Shown here: piece by piece, positions 1-9,576 of the stretch
Layout of the letters: every line of letters begins with the position of its first letter
How positions within the stretch are numbered: position 1 is the stretch's first letter
DNA from: Chamaecrista fasciculata
Taxonomy: Eukaryota; Streptophyta; Magnoliopsida; Fabales; Fabaceae
NCBI GenBank assembly: GCA_003254925.1
Contig: QANZ01003464.1
Coordinates: 19,640-83,639, forward strand
DNA length: 64,000 nucleotides
Direction: 5' to 3'
Made by a program: the position numbers and the translations under genes
Notes under the pieces: model-generated
Seen by the model: only the letters and a program-made list of their open reading frames with translations
Database searches by the model: none
What the model was told of the DNA's origin: nothing

Positions 1-400
1 AAAAAATTACTACGATGGTATCTATATATATTAGAATTTAAATTAGATATAGATTTCACCTTTTTTTTTTAAAGAAAAAGAACGGTAAGTTTTGGTTTTA
101 AAAAGGAAAGTGTTCGAAAACATATATCTCATGACTCATGAGTGAGTATGACTTGTGTATTTAAAATAATCCAAAATAATAATTGAAGAGTGAACACCGC
201 CATAAATATTAAATATTGTCAATATGGATGGTAAAATATTAAAATACCTAAAATTGATAATTACATAAATGTAATTTAAATGATAACATAAATCTATAAA
301 AAAAATAAATGCAATTTAAATGATTTTAAAAGGTCAAGAGAATTTGGCCCAAAATAAAAAAAAGGTGAAGAGAACCCAAAAATTGTAATATCATATTTCC
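1..400. other. AT-rich intergenic DNA upstream of SPT16
   Basis: No open frame of note and no recognisable domain. The stretch is AT-rich and ends in the pyrimidine-rich leader of the SPT16 transcript. It probably holds the SPT16 promoter, but I could not pick out a defined TATA box or other element. Confidence 0.5.
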
Positions 401-551
401 CACCCTTTTGCCCCAAACCCGCCAATTTGCTTCTATCGATGCTTCTCGCCTTTACCACCATCTTCTTCTTCTTCTTCCAGACTTCGTCCCTTCGTCTCTT
501 TTAGCTTCTCTCCTTCATTCTCTTTGCCGCCACTGCTTCTCGCTGGAACTG
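400..551 (+). other. SPT16: 5'UTR exon of SPT16 (non-coding exon 1)
   Basis: A CT-rich leader that ends at a consensus donor, CTG|gtaagttt, with the gt at 552-553. The matching acceptor is ttgtatttcag, whose AG is at 1974-1975, 24 bases before the SPT16 start codon. The leader intron is therefore about 1.42 kb (552-1975). A long intron in the 5'UTR in front of an intronless coding region is common for plant housekeeping genes. The transcription start (about 400) is a guess; the two splice sites are read directly. Confidence 0.6.
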
Positions 552-1995
552 GTAAGTTTCCACTCTTTCTCTTTCTTTATGAAAAAAACACCGTTTTTTT
601 ATTAAAAAAAATTTGGGGGTTTTCTGGAACATTCTGCTACGGTGCCTTTCCTTCTTGTCGGCGAAAGTGCTGAAATTAGGGTTAGTTTGCTATTTGGCAT
701 TTTTCATCTCTGGATCACATCAAGTTTCGATGTTTTTTCATGCTTTAGGTGTATTGTGTTGAAATTTAAAGTCGATGAGCAAGGAATTGCAGTGAAGTTT
801 TGTTTTTTTAATTTTTTTTTTTGGCTTTTGGGGGATGGGGGTGTTGGGGTTTGACCCTTTGAGGCTCCTTGGGAGATAATTAATGAAATGAGAAGAAAAA
901 AATTGCTTGCATCTTAATGGATTAAGGGTTATAGATTTTCTGAATAGCAAATAGGAACGACAATGGTTTTTAAGCTTCAGGTTGCGCTGATATGCACTCT
1001 TGTTCTGAGAATCGGTCCTATATATATATGGATTGAGACAGACATATATTATAAGTTTAATAAAAAGAAGCTTGATCTACAACATTTTCTTGGATTGACG
1101 TCTTATTTTATTTAGGTCAAGATACTCATATATAATAGTAACTTCTGATAGATGTGAAACGCTAAAATAAAATTTTATTATGAATAGTTGCGTTAGTTGT
1201 CTTCATAAACTTGCTATCAGATTAGCCTAATTACTTTGTAATATGTATTGGGGAATTAGCTAGCATACAGAGCAAGACGACAGAAAAAAGCTTTCCCTTG
1301 GTTTCATGCTGTGACCTTCCTGTCTGCTTTTACTCAGAGAAGTGAGGTTTTCTCATAACTATTTATCAGAAGTTACTAAAGTCATTCTTGTCATATTTAC
1401 TACCCACACTGAAATTGCACCAGAAAAAATTTTAGGAACTTCTACTTGAAGTTTGGATAGTGTAGTCTGTAAAGAGAGCCAGTCTTTTGTTTTGATGCTT
1501 TTGTTATTTATGCAATGCGTTTTGTTTCATATTTTAGTTTTAAATATCAATGTGGGAGGAAGTATGTGATAATGTAATATTTCTATTCGATTGCAACTAC
1601 TTGATTGGAAAGCCCAAAATGTGAATGTACTAACTTTTCAAGTTTTCTTTGATTCCTTATGGTCACCAAAGTTCTTTGTCTCATTAAAAGCAAGAAACTA
1701 CCCTCCCTCTTGTTCTGAGACTATAAAAAAGAAGTTTGTGTAAGTCATTGTTTGTTCACTGTTTGAAGAGACTCCCCTCGTTTCCTGCCTGCTTAATTCT
1801 CCCTAGTATATTTTAATCTCTATAGTATCTAGAACACAAAATATATATATTTTTTATAATTTATTAATATATTATTATATTAAAAAATTTTGAAAATAAG
1901 TTGTTAAACTCTTGAAATTTTGAACTTTTACCAAACAGCTCCCTAATTTTTATTATCTTTTGTTTTGTATTTCAGAAACATAGTGAACATTCTAT

Positions 1996-2007
1996 ATGAA
2001 TGGCTAA
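1996..2007 (+). promoter_or_regulatory. Three-codon upstream ORF overlapping the SPT16 start
   Basis: The leader contains ATGAATGGCTAA: an upstream ATG at 1996, two codons and a TAA stop. The main SPT16 ATG lies inside it at 2000, in another frame. Scanning ribosomes meet the upstream ATG first, so efficient SPT16 translation would need leaky scanning or backwards re-initiation. Whether it has an effect is inference. Confidence 0.45.
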
Positions 2008-5000
2008 CCATCGAAATGGAAGTGCTCAGCCAGCCAATGGAAAGACTAGTGCAGCTGGAACTGCTTATTCTATTGATCTGAATACATTTCAATCACGATT
2101 GAAGGCATTTTATTTACATTGGAATGAGCACAAATCAGATCTGTGGGGTTCTTCTGATGCAATTGCAATTGCATGTCCGCCACCTTCAGAGGATCTGCGA
2201 TACTTGAAATCTACTGCTCTGAATATATGGTTGCTTGGTTTAGAGTTCCCAGAGACAATTATTGTGTTCATGAAAAAGCAGATTCACATCTTGTCCAGCC
2301 AGAAAAAGGTCTCCATTCTTGAAGCAGTCAGAAAACCTGCTAAAGATGCAGTTGGTGTGGATGTTGTTATGCATGTTAAGGCGAAAAACGATGATGGGAT
2401 TGCTCTAATGGACTCTATATTCCGTGCTATGCAAGCTCGATCAAAGGTAGATGGTCATGATGCCCCTACTGTTGGATACATATCGAGAGAGGCCCCTGAG
2501 GGGAAACTCCTTGAATCTTGGGCTGAAAAATTAAAAGGTACAAATTTTCATCTTACTGATGTGGCAAATGGGTTGTCAAGTCTATTCTCAGTCAAGAATA
2601 ATGAGGAGCTTACATCTATTAAGAGGGCATCGTATTTGACTACTAGTGTAATGAAGAATTTTGTCGTGCCGAAGCTTGAGAATGTAATTGATGAAGAGAA
2701 GAAGGTTTCTCATTCTACTTTGATGGATGAGACTGAGAAAGTTATACTAGAGCCTCTTAAGGCCAACTGTAAACTGAAGGCAGAGAATGTTGATATATGT
2801 TACCTGCCAATTTTTCAGAGTGGTGGAGAGTTTGATCTCAGACCTAGTGCTGTCAGTAATGATGAGTTACTTCATTATGACTCTGCCAGTGTGATTATAT
2901 GTGCAGTTGGGGCTCGATATAAGAGTTACTGCTCAAATATAGCTAGGACCTTCTTGATTGATGCAGTCCCCCTTCAAAGTAAGGCCTATGAGGTTCTCCT
3001 GAAAGCGCATGAAGCAGCTATCGGTTCCTTAAAGCCTGGGAACAAGATGAGTGCTGCATACCAAGCTGCAGTTTCTGTTGTAGAAAAGGATGCTCCTGAG
3101 TTAGTCTCTAATCTGACGAAGTCTGCTGGAACAGGCATTGGTATTGAGTTTCGTGAATCAGGCCTAAATCTCAATGCTAAAAATGAGCAAATAGTGAAAG
3201 AAGGCATGGTCTTTAATGTGTCACTTGGATTTCAGAACTTGCAGAGTGAGAGCATTAAATCAAAGGGCAAGAACTTCTCCTTGTTGCTAGCTGACACAGT
3301 CATTGTCAACAAAGATAAAACAGAAATCGTGACTTCTTTAAGTTCTAAGGCTCTGAAGGATGTAGCTTACTCTTTCAATGAGGATGAGGAAGAAGAAGAA
3401 AAGCCTGAAATAAAGCCTGATGCCAGTCATGGGGATCTCTTCATGTCGAAGACAACTCTAAGGTCAGACAATCATGAGATTTCAAAGGAAGAACTCCGAA
3501 GGCAGCATCAGGCAGAACTTGCTCGTCAGAAAAACGAAGAAACTGCAAGGCGACTTGCTGGTGGCGGGAGTGAGACAGGAGATAACCGTGGTTCTGCGAG
3601 GACGTCGACAGAACTGATTGCCTATAAGAACATAAATGACGTTCCCCCTCCCAGAGGTATGATGATTCAGATTGATCAGAAGAATGAGGCAGTGCTTTTG
3701 CCTATAAATGGAAGCATGGTACCATTTCATGTTTCTTTCGTACGCACTGTTTCTAGCCAGCAGGATACCAATCGCAACTGCTATATCAGAATCATTTTTA
3801 ATGTTCCTGGAACCCCTTTCAGCCCTCATGATGCAAAGTCAATGAAGTTCCAGGGATCCATATATTTGAAGGAGGCTTCATTTCGCTCCAAGGACCCAAG
3901 GCATATAAGTGAGTTGGTGCAGTCCATTAAAACACTTAGGCGGCAAGTTGTGGCCAGGGAATCAGAGAGAGCTGAGCGGGCAACCTTAGTTACTCAGGAG
4001 AAACTTCAGCTTGCTAGTAACAAATTTAAGCCCATACGATTGTCTGAGTTGTGGATTCGTCCTGTTTTTGGTGGACGCGGAAGGAAGATACCTGGTACAC
4101 TTGAGGCTCACGTGAATGGATTCCGTTATTCTACCACTAGGCAAGATGAGCGTGTTGACATAATGTTTGGCAACATTAAGCATGCCTTTTTTCAGCCAGC
4201 TGAGAATGAAATGATTACACTCCTGCACTTCCATCTGCACAACCATATAATGGTAGGAAATAAGAAAACCAAAGATGTGCAGTTTTATGTTGAGGTAATG
4301 GAGATGGTCCAGAGTCTGGGTGGTGGAAGGAGATCTGCCTATGATCCCGATGAGCTTGAAGAAGAACAAAGAGAGAGAGAGAGGAAGAATAAAATTAATG
4401 TTGATTTTCAGAGCTTTGTGAATCGGGTCAACGATCTCTGGGGACAGCCTCAATTTAGTGGCCTTGACCTTGAGTTTGATCAACCCCTTAGAGAACTTGG
4501 CTTCCCTGGGGTTCCTCATAAATCTTCAGTATTTATTGTTCCTACTTCAGCTTGCCTTGTTGAGCTGATAGAGACCCCTTTCCTTGTTGTCACACTAAGT
4601 GAGATCGAGATTGTGAATCTGGAGAGAGTTGGCCTTGGGCAGAAGAACTTTGATATGACAATAGTATTTAAGGACTTTAAGCGGGATGTCCTCAGGATTG
4701 ATTCTATACCTTCCACATCACTTGATGGCATCAAGGAATGGCTTGACACGACAGACATCAAATATTATGAGAGTAGGCTGAATCTGAACTGGCGTCAAAT
4801 ACTGAAAACTATTACTGATGACCCACAAAGCTTTATAGAAGGTGGGGGTTGGGAGTTTTTGAATCTAGAAGCTACTGATTCAGAATCCGAGAATTCAGAG
4901 GAGTCGGACAAGGGTTATGAACCATCAGATGTGGAGCCTGAGTCTGATTCAGAAGATGAGGATTCTGATAGTGAATCACTTGTGGAATCTGATGAAGACG

Positions 5001-5206
5001 AGGAGGAGGAGGATTCGGCTGAGGACTCAGAGGAAGAGAAGGGAAAGACATGGGAAGAGTTGGAGAGGGAAGCAAGCAATGCAGATAGAGAGAAAGGGAA
5101 TGAGTCTGACAGTGAAGAAGAAAGGAGAAGAAGGAAGGCAAAGACTTTTGGAAAGTCACGGGCGAGTCTCAGTAGTGGCATGCCGAAGCGGGCCAAATTG
5201 AGATAG
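2000..5206 (+). CDS. SPT16: FACT complex subunit SPT16 (histone chaperone)
   Basis: A 1068-aa intronless frame and the large subunit of FACT, the nuclear complex (with SSRP1) that loosens and rebuilds nucleosomes by handling H2A-H2B and H3-H4 during transcription and replication. The order of parts is typical: an N-terminal lobe (about 25-190), a catalytically dead aminopeptidase-P/M24 fold (about 205-440, including the YKSYCSNIARTF stretch), an acidic linker with EDEEEEEKPE, the SPT16 middle domain with the FGGRGRKIPGTLEAH block, a Rtt106-like pleckstrin region, and a long Ser/Asp/Glu-rich acidic tail (about 955-1050) ending in a basic KRAKLR stretch. The length matches plant SPT16. The start is the ATG after the leader intron, with MANHRNGS as N-terminus. 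No frameshift or missing block was seen. Confidence 0.97.
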   Translation: MANHRNGSAQPANGKTSAAGTAYSIDLNTFQSRLKAFYLHWNEHKSDLWGSSDAIAIACPPPSEDLRYLKSTALNIWLLGLEFPETIIVFMKKQIHILSSQKKVSILEAVRKPAKDAVGVDVVMHVKAKNDDGIALMDSIFRAMQARSKVDGHDAPTVGYISREAPEGKLLESWAEKLKGTNFHLTDVANGLSSLFSVKNNEELTSIKRASYLTTSVMKNFVVPKLENVIDEEKKVSHSTLMDETEKVILEPLKANCKLKAENVDICYLPIFQSGGEFDLRPSAVSNDELLHYDSASVIICAVGARYKSYCSNIARTFLIDAVPLQSKAYEVLLKAHEAAIGSLKPGNKMSAAYQAAVSVVEKDAPELVSNLTKSAGTGIGIEFRESGLNLNAKNEQIVKEGMVFNVSLGFQNLQSESIKSKGKNFSLLLADTVIVNKDKTEIVTSLSSKALKDVAYSFNEDEEEEEKPEIKPDASHGDLFMSKTTLRSDNHEISKEELRRQHQAELARQKNEETARRLAGGGSETGDNRGSARTSTELIAYKNINDVPPPRGMMIQIDQKNEAVLLPINGSMVPFHVSFVRTVSSQQDTNRNCYIRIIFNVPGTPFSPHDAKSMKFQGSIYLKEASFRSKDPRHISELVQSIKTLRRQVVARESERAERATLVTQEKLQLASNKFKPIRLSELWIRPVFGGRGRKIPGTLEAHVNGFRYSTTRQDERVDIMFGNIKHAFFQPAENEMITLLHFHLHNHIMVGNKKTKDVQFYVEVMEMVQSLGGGRRSAYDPDELEEEQRERERKNKINVDFQSFVNRVNDLWGQPQFSGLDLEFDQPLRELGFPGVPHKSSVFIVPTSACLVELIETPFLVVTLSEIEIVNLERVGLGQKNFDMTIVFKDFKRDVLRIDSIPSTSLDGIKEWLDTTDIKYYESRLNLNWRQILKTITDDPQSFIEGGGWEFLNLEATDSESENSEESDKGYEPSDVEPESDSEDEDSDSESLVESDEDEEEEDSAEDSEEEKGKTWEELEREASNADREKGNESDSEEERRRRKAKTFGKSRASLSSGMPKRAKLR

Positions 5207-5585
5207 ACATCTGAATTCTGGAGTTTGTTCTCAATCATTAGGTATTTTTCGTTTGATATTGTAATTGCCAGGCATTTAATAGGAGTCTTTGAATCTAATG
5301 TATGTGCTTAAAATGGTTACGTAGCTTTAGTTTTCAGTACTGTTTTCTCTTTTTGGCCCCTTGCCAATGCACTTCAGAAGCAGAACTTAACAGTAGTTAG
5401 CTGTCTTTACTTCCATCCTAGGAAATTTAGATTGATATTGCTTCATTATTCATGGACATGCTTTAATATGGTTGCTGTGTTTAAAACTATTTGCTGTTTT
5501 GGAAGACTCAGACTATATGGCAGACCATTTTCTCTATTTAAAACCATAGATGCATATGATTACGTTGTGTTAGTGCTAGTTATCA

Positions 5586-5757
5586 GATTGGATCCTCTGC
5601 TGTGTGAAGTTCCTGCAGTTTAGAGAGAGAATGGAAGAGGTAAAGAGAGAAATATGGTGGTGTATGAGTCCTATTGATTTTTTCTCTCTCTAACTCTCTT
5701 TCTCTCTCTATACTGCATGAAAATGCACCAAAATCATATTGCAGAGGATCCAATTAT
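5586..5757. mobile_element. Small hairpin element (MITE-like) with 12-bp flanking direct repeats
   Basis: ATTGGATCCTCTGC at 5587-5600 and its exact reverse complement at 5741-5754 close a 172-base stretch. The inner arms (TAGAGAGAGAATGG against the CT-rich 3' arm) also pair partly. The 12-mer TGCTAGTTATCA lies directly on both sides, at 5574-5585 and 5758-5769, which looks like a target duplication. It lies about 380 bases beyond the SPT16 stop. A microRNA-like foldback is the alternative reading. Confidence 0.55.
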
Positions 5758-5769
5758 TGCTAGTTATCA

Positions 5770-6500
5770 TCAAGCACAGTGCATGTGAGCACAAATATCA
5801 GCCTGGAATAGGTAACAAAAAAGTCTATCTTCATATTTAATTCTTTAGTCTGGAGCCAATCAGTCAATTGGCTATCCCTGCGTTAAAATTTCTTGATCCA
5901 TCAAGGATGTGTTAAATTTTATTTAAACTAAAACCCCATAAGTACAGCAAAACAATTTCCCGAGAGTATAAGCAAGAAGATGATGCAACTAACTCCAGGA
6001 GTTACATGCTTTGCCCAGCGAGCAAGCATGCCATGAAGAACTTAGTGGTGTCTAATGCACATATCCGACAACCTCCTTTCCAACTCCATATTTTGCAAAT
6101 TGTCTTCACCTCCTCATCTTTTTTAATTGGTTAAATTTAATTATTTTGTCCTTATATTCACTCAAATTCTTCCTCCAGTCATTATAGTTTTATTTTTCAA
6201 AATGAAAGTCTTTATACTTTGTAAATCTTTTAATTTTAGCCTTTGATACTCAAATTTGTCATACAGTTATTTATTTAGAAGTAATTAGAATAACCAATAA
6301 TATTATAAAAGTTTAGTATTGAACTTATGAAGCTCCCATATTGATAATCTTAGTTATGATGGTACTATAATATTAATTTTACATTTTACATTTTTTTTTT
6401 ACAAAAACTTGTAAGAAAATTAAAGGTTTGAGTCAAATATAAGGAGCAAATGATTAATTTTTATTAATATGTTTTTTCCCCTCCTATTTTATAATATTAT
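5770..6500. other. Intergenic, AT-rich, no gene seen
   Basis: Downstream of SPT16 and the hairpin element. No coding frame or repeat with clear ends. A single N occurs at about 6503 at the edge of the next repeat. Confidence 0.4.
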
Positions 6501-6504
6501 GTNT

Positions 6505-6744
6505 TTATATCGTTAATATTTTGGTATCCTGTTCTTTTAAAAGTGACATTTTGGTACCTTGTTTTTTACACGGTTGACACTTTAGTATCTAAGAAAGATA
6601 GAACAAGGTAACAAAAATCGTGAAAAAACAGAGTATCAAAGTGTCACTTTTAAAAAAATAAAGTACCAAAGTGTCACTTTTAAAAGAACAAGGTACCAAA
6701 GTAAAATTGATCCATAGAACAAGATATCAAAATGTAATTTACCC
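6505..6744. mobile_element. Degenerate foldback repeat, TTTGGTACC family
   Basis: The stretch repeats the phrase 'GTACC-TTGTT / AAAGTGTCACTTTTAAAA' several times in both orientations, so it folds on itself. Its right end, AATGTAATTTACCC, resembles the end of the intact foldback element at 7287-8127. No clean left end or target duplication is visible. An A-run with one N follows (6745-6778). Confidence 0.45.
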
Positions 6745-7286
6745 AAAAAAAAAAANAAAAAAAAAAAAAAAAAAAAAACCAAGTACATAAATAGCCGTTT
6801 TTCTATCTCTTCGCCTCCAAAACTGACAAAATCATGTTCCGGACATATCCCAATTTAATGTGCTTGAATGATATGTTCAACCTTATGGTCCAAAGAAACA
6901 GACATGTCTTGTGTGCTTTAAATATCCAACCATTTGCTTCTTCTAGCAAATTACCAATTATAGAATCTCCTTCCTTAGTTAATCAAATCAAATCAAAATC
7001 CGAGGCCACCTAGAGACTGAAGTCAGAGATTAATGTTAGTATTCCTTAATTAAATCTGATGTCAATGATTAAAAGTTTTCTAAAAGGTTGGCAAAGGTAT
7101 GGACTAATAAGCTAAGCAGAGCTAAGTAGCTTGATTTGCTCAAAAAGGAGTGGGTATTAGGAGTACAGGCCAAGCTAAGAATAAATTAATCTAAACGAAT
7201 CCAGAATGATTATGACCCATTGCTTTTTGCAACAATACCTTTTCTTAATGAAAATAATTTGGAGAATTTGTAGCTTATTATATATA

Positions 7287-8127
7287 GGGTAAATTCCACT
7301 TTGGTACCCTGTCCTATTGACCTGTACCACTTTAGTACCCTGTTGTTTCAAAAGTGCCACTTTGGTACCCTGTCCTTTAAACTGTTACCCACTTTGGTAC
7401 CCAATTGAAAATTTCCGTCAAATTTTAACAGTGTGCGTTTCACAAGGGACCAAAAAGATAAAATCAACTTCATTCAAGGACCAAAAACACAAAATCAACT
7501 TATTCTTCACCATTTGCGATTCTTTCATCATCCTCACCAGAAAACTTCGCCATTCATCATCTTCATGAGAAATCAACCATTCATCTTCCATTTGCATTTC
7601 AGTTTCGCCATTCATTTCACTCCAATTCGCGATTCCGTTCAAAATCGAAACTCATTCATTTCACTCAAACTCGCCATTCATTCCAAATCAAAACCCATCT
7701 TCGCGATTTCATATTCGCACCAGTCATTTCACCCTCCATCTTCGCGAGTTGGAGTGAAATGAATGAGTTTCGATTTTGAACGGAATCACGAATTGGAGTG
7801 AAATGAATGGCGAAACTGAAATGCAAATGGAAGATGAATGGTTAATTTCTCGTGAAGATGATGAAAGGCGAAGTTTTCCGGTGAAGATGATGAAAGAATC
7901 GCAAATGGTGAAGAATAAGTTGATTTTGTGTTTTTGGTCCTTGAATGAAGTTGATTTTATCTTTTTGGTCCCTTGTGAAATGCACACTGTTAAATTTTGA
8001 CGGAAATTTTCAATTGGGTACCTGGGTAACAGTTTAAAGGACAGGGTACCAAAGTAACACTTTTGAAACAACAGGGTACCAAAGTGGTATAGGTCAATAG
8101 GACAAGGTATTAAAGTGGAATTTACCC
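7287..8127. mobile_element. 841-bp Mutator-type foldback element (MULE-MITE)
   Basis: Two arms of about 385 bases (7287-7675 and 7743-8127) are near-perfect inverted copies around a spacer of about 70 bases. The element starts GGGTAAATTCCACTTTGG and ends in the matching complement, GGAATTTACCC. TTATATATA stands immediately on both sides (7278-7286 and 8128-8136), an exact 9-bp target duplication as made by Mutator-like transposases. It has no transposase frame, so it is non-autonomous; short frames inside are mirror images of each other and not genes. Subterminal repeats of ACTTTGGTACCCTGT recur within each arm. Confidence 0.85.
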
Positions 8128-8139
8128 TTATATATATAT

Positions 8140-9540
8140 AAATATAAAAAAATCACGACTTGCTTTTCTGAATTGATACAAGAACTATGGACAAAACACT
8201 CCCTTGAATTATATTTTAGAAGGTACCAAAAAGTCACCAAATTGCAGTTTTGGTTTAACCTAGATTTACCGTGCAGTTAGAAATATTTTGAGAAATCAAT
8301 AAAGGTTGGGTCCAGCCGAATAAACTAGTTTTTCATGAAGTGTTGAATTCTATACGTTTAGAGAGATGTTTATAGTTGAGATTTATTTTTTGATGGAAAA
8401 TACCCGTAAACAAATATATTTTAGAAGGTTAGATATTTAAACTAATGTTAGTAATACCACTACATAATGGGAATCTTACAGAAACTGCAAAGAGTGATCA
8501 TTTTCAGCAATTATATCAGAAAATGATGAACAGAGGTTGGTTAGAGAGTATGCAGAATACAGAGACAGACATGAAGTAAAGGTTAAACTAGTCCTATCAT
8601 ATGAATTTTCAATCTCGTGAACCATAGTCAGAGCCTCCAGCTTCATCCTATCACAGAAATACCACAAAAAATAATACGGCATTCCCAATATAGCTGTAAT
8701 GCAGAAACGTTAGAACTTGGAAACTGAAAACTCTTATTTGTCCAAAATTGCTTAAAAACAAACAAGCCAAACATTCTACTAGTACCAAACATTCATTACG
8801 CTGTGAAAGATTAATTATTATACCAGATTCAAGACCCATCGGTAAATTAGTGGATTTAAGTTATGAGTAAGCTTGCAAAACAGCATCTATGACTTTCTAT
8901 TGGTGGAATTTTGTTAAATCTAATAAAACATGCAGATTTAGAACTTCATTAAGGTGTGTGATCGATCACTGCAAGTTAAGCACTCATTAGTGTACTTCAA
9001 CTACAAAGTACAAACTAAGCTACCGTTCAAAGCTTATCTCTTTTTCTACTGGACCTACATATTCTCATAGTTTCCCTCTCAATCATGATCATCATTGAAT
9101 GTCTTCCTTATCATTTATCTTCAGGCTAATTCATCAACACGTAACCTAGGTGTAAGAACAATCATGGTGCTTAGCTAAAACAAAAAACCAAGAAACAATC
9201 AAAGACCTCTCAATCATGATCATCAATGAATGTCTTAAAATTATAATTAGTTATATGCTTATTATCATATGTTCAACGAATAATTAAACTAATGTGACAG
9301 ACTTGTCTTGAGAGAGACTAAAAGACTACTACAATATAATGGTACCATGATCATTATTCTTATTCATGATAATTTACAGTTGTTATTGCTCTGAAAATAA
9401 TAATATGATCGAACGGGGTGTATAACTATGTATATATATAAAAATATTCGAAATGTTTGGTAGTATAGTACTATTGCTATAATGTGAACGCCGGCGCGTG
9501 TGATAGAGCGCGTGAGCACGCCGTCCTCTCATGCCTAGTA
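8140..9540. other. Intergenic and 3' flank of the DUF641 gene
   Basis: No gene is supported. Small frames here have no recognisable domain. A GC-rich patch with repeated GCGCGTG words occurs at about 9487-9531, directly downstream of the DUF641 stop, and is unusual for this AT-rich surrounding. Confidence 0.4.
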
Positions 9541-9576
9541 TTGTACAATGAATAATCCCACTTCAAAAATTCCTCA

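Noticed and set aside
408..854. Small plus-strand frames at the left end (65 and 70 aa)
   Set aside because: They overlap the SPT16 leader exon and its intron, are low-complexity Ser/Leu/Phe translations, and have no domain.
3482..5238. Several minus-strand frames of 80-177 aa under SPT16
   Set aside because: They are antisense shadows of a well-supported 1068-aa gene; the acidic-tail shadows are just Ser- or Leu-rich complements of Asp/Glu codons.
5587..5754. A named microRNA precursor
   Set aside because: The stem matches no mature microRNA that I recognise, and the flanking direct repeats favour a MITE.
7317..8071. Four frames of 74-115 aa at 7.3-8.1 kb
   Set aside because: They are mirror images of each other in the two arms of the foldback element and have no protein similarity that I recognise.
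9487..9531. GC-rich GCGCGTG patch near the DUF641 gene as a copia leader relic
   Set aside because: It shares short words with the copia leaders, but there is no collinear match and no palindrome, so chance is the simpler explanation.
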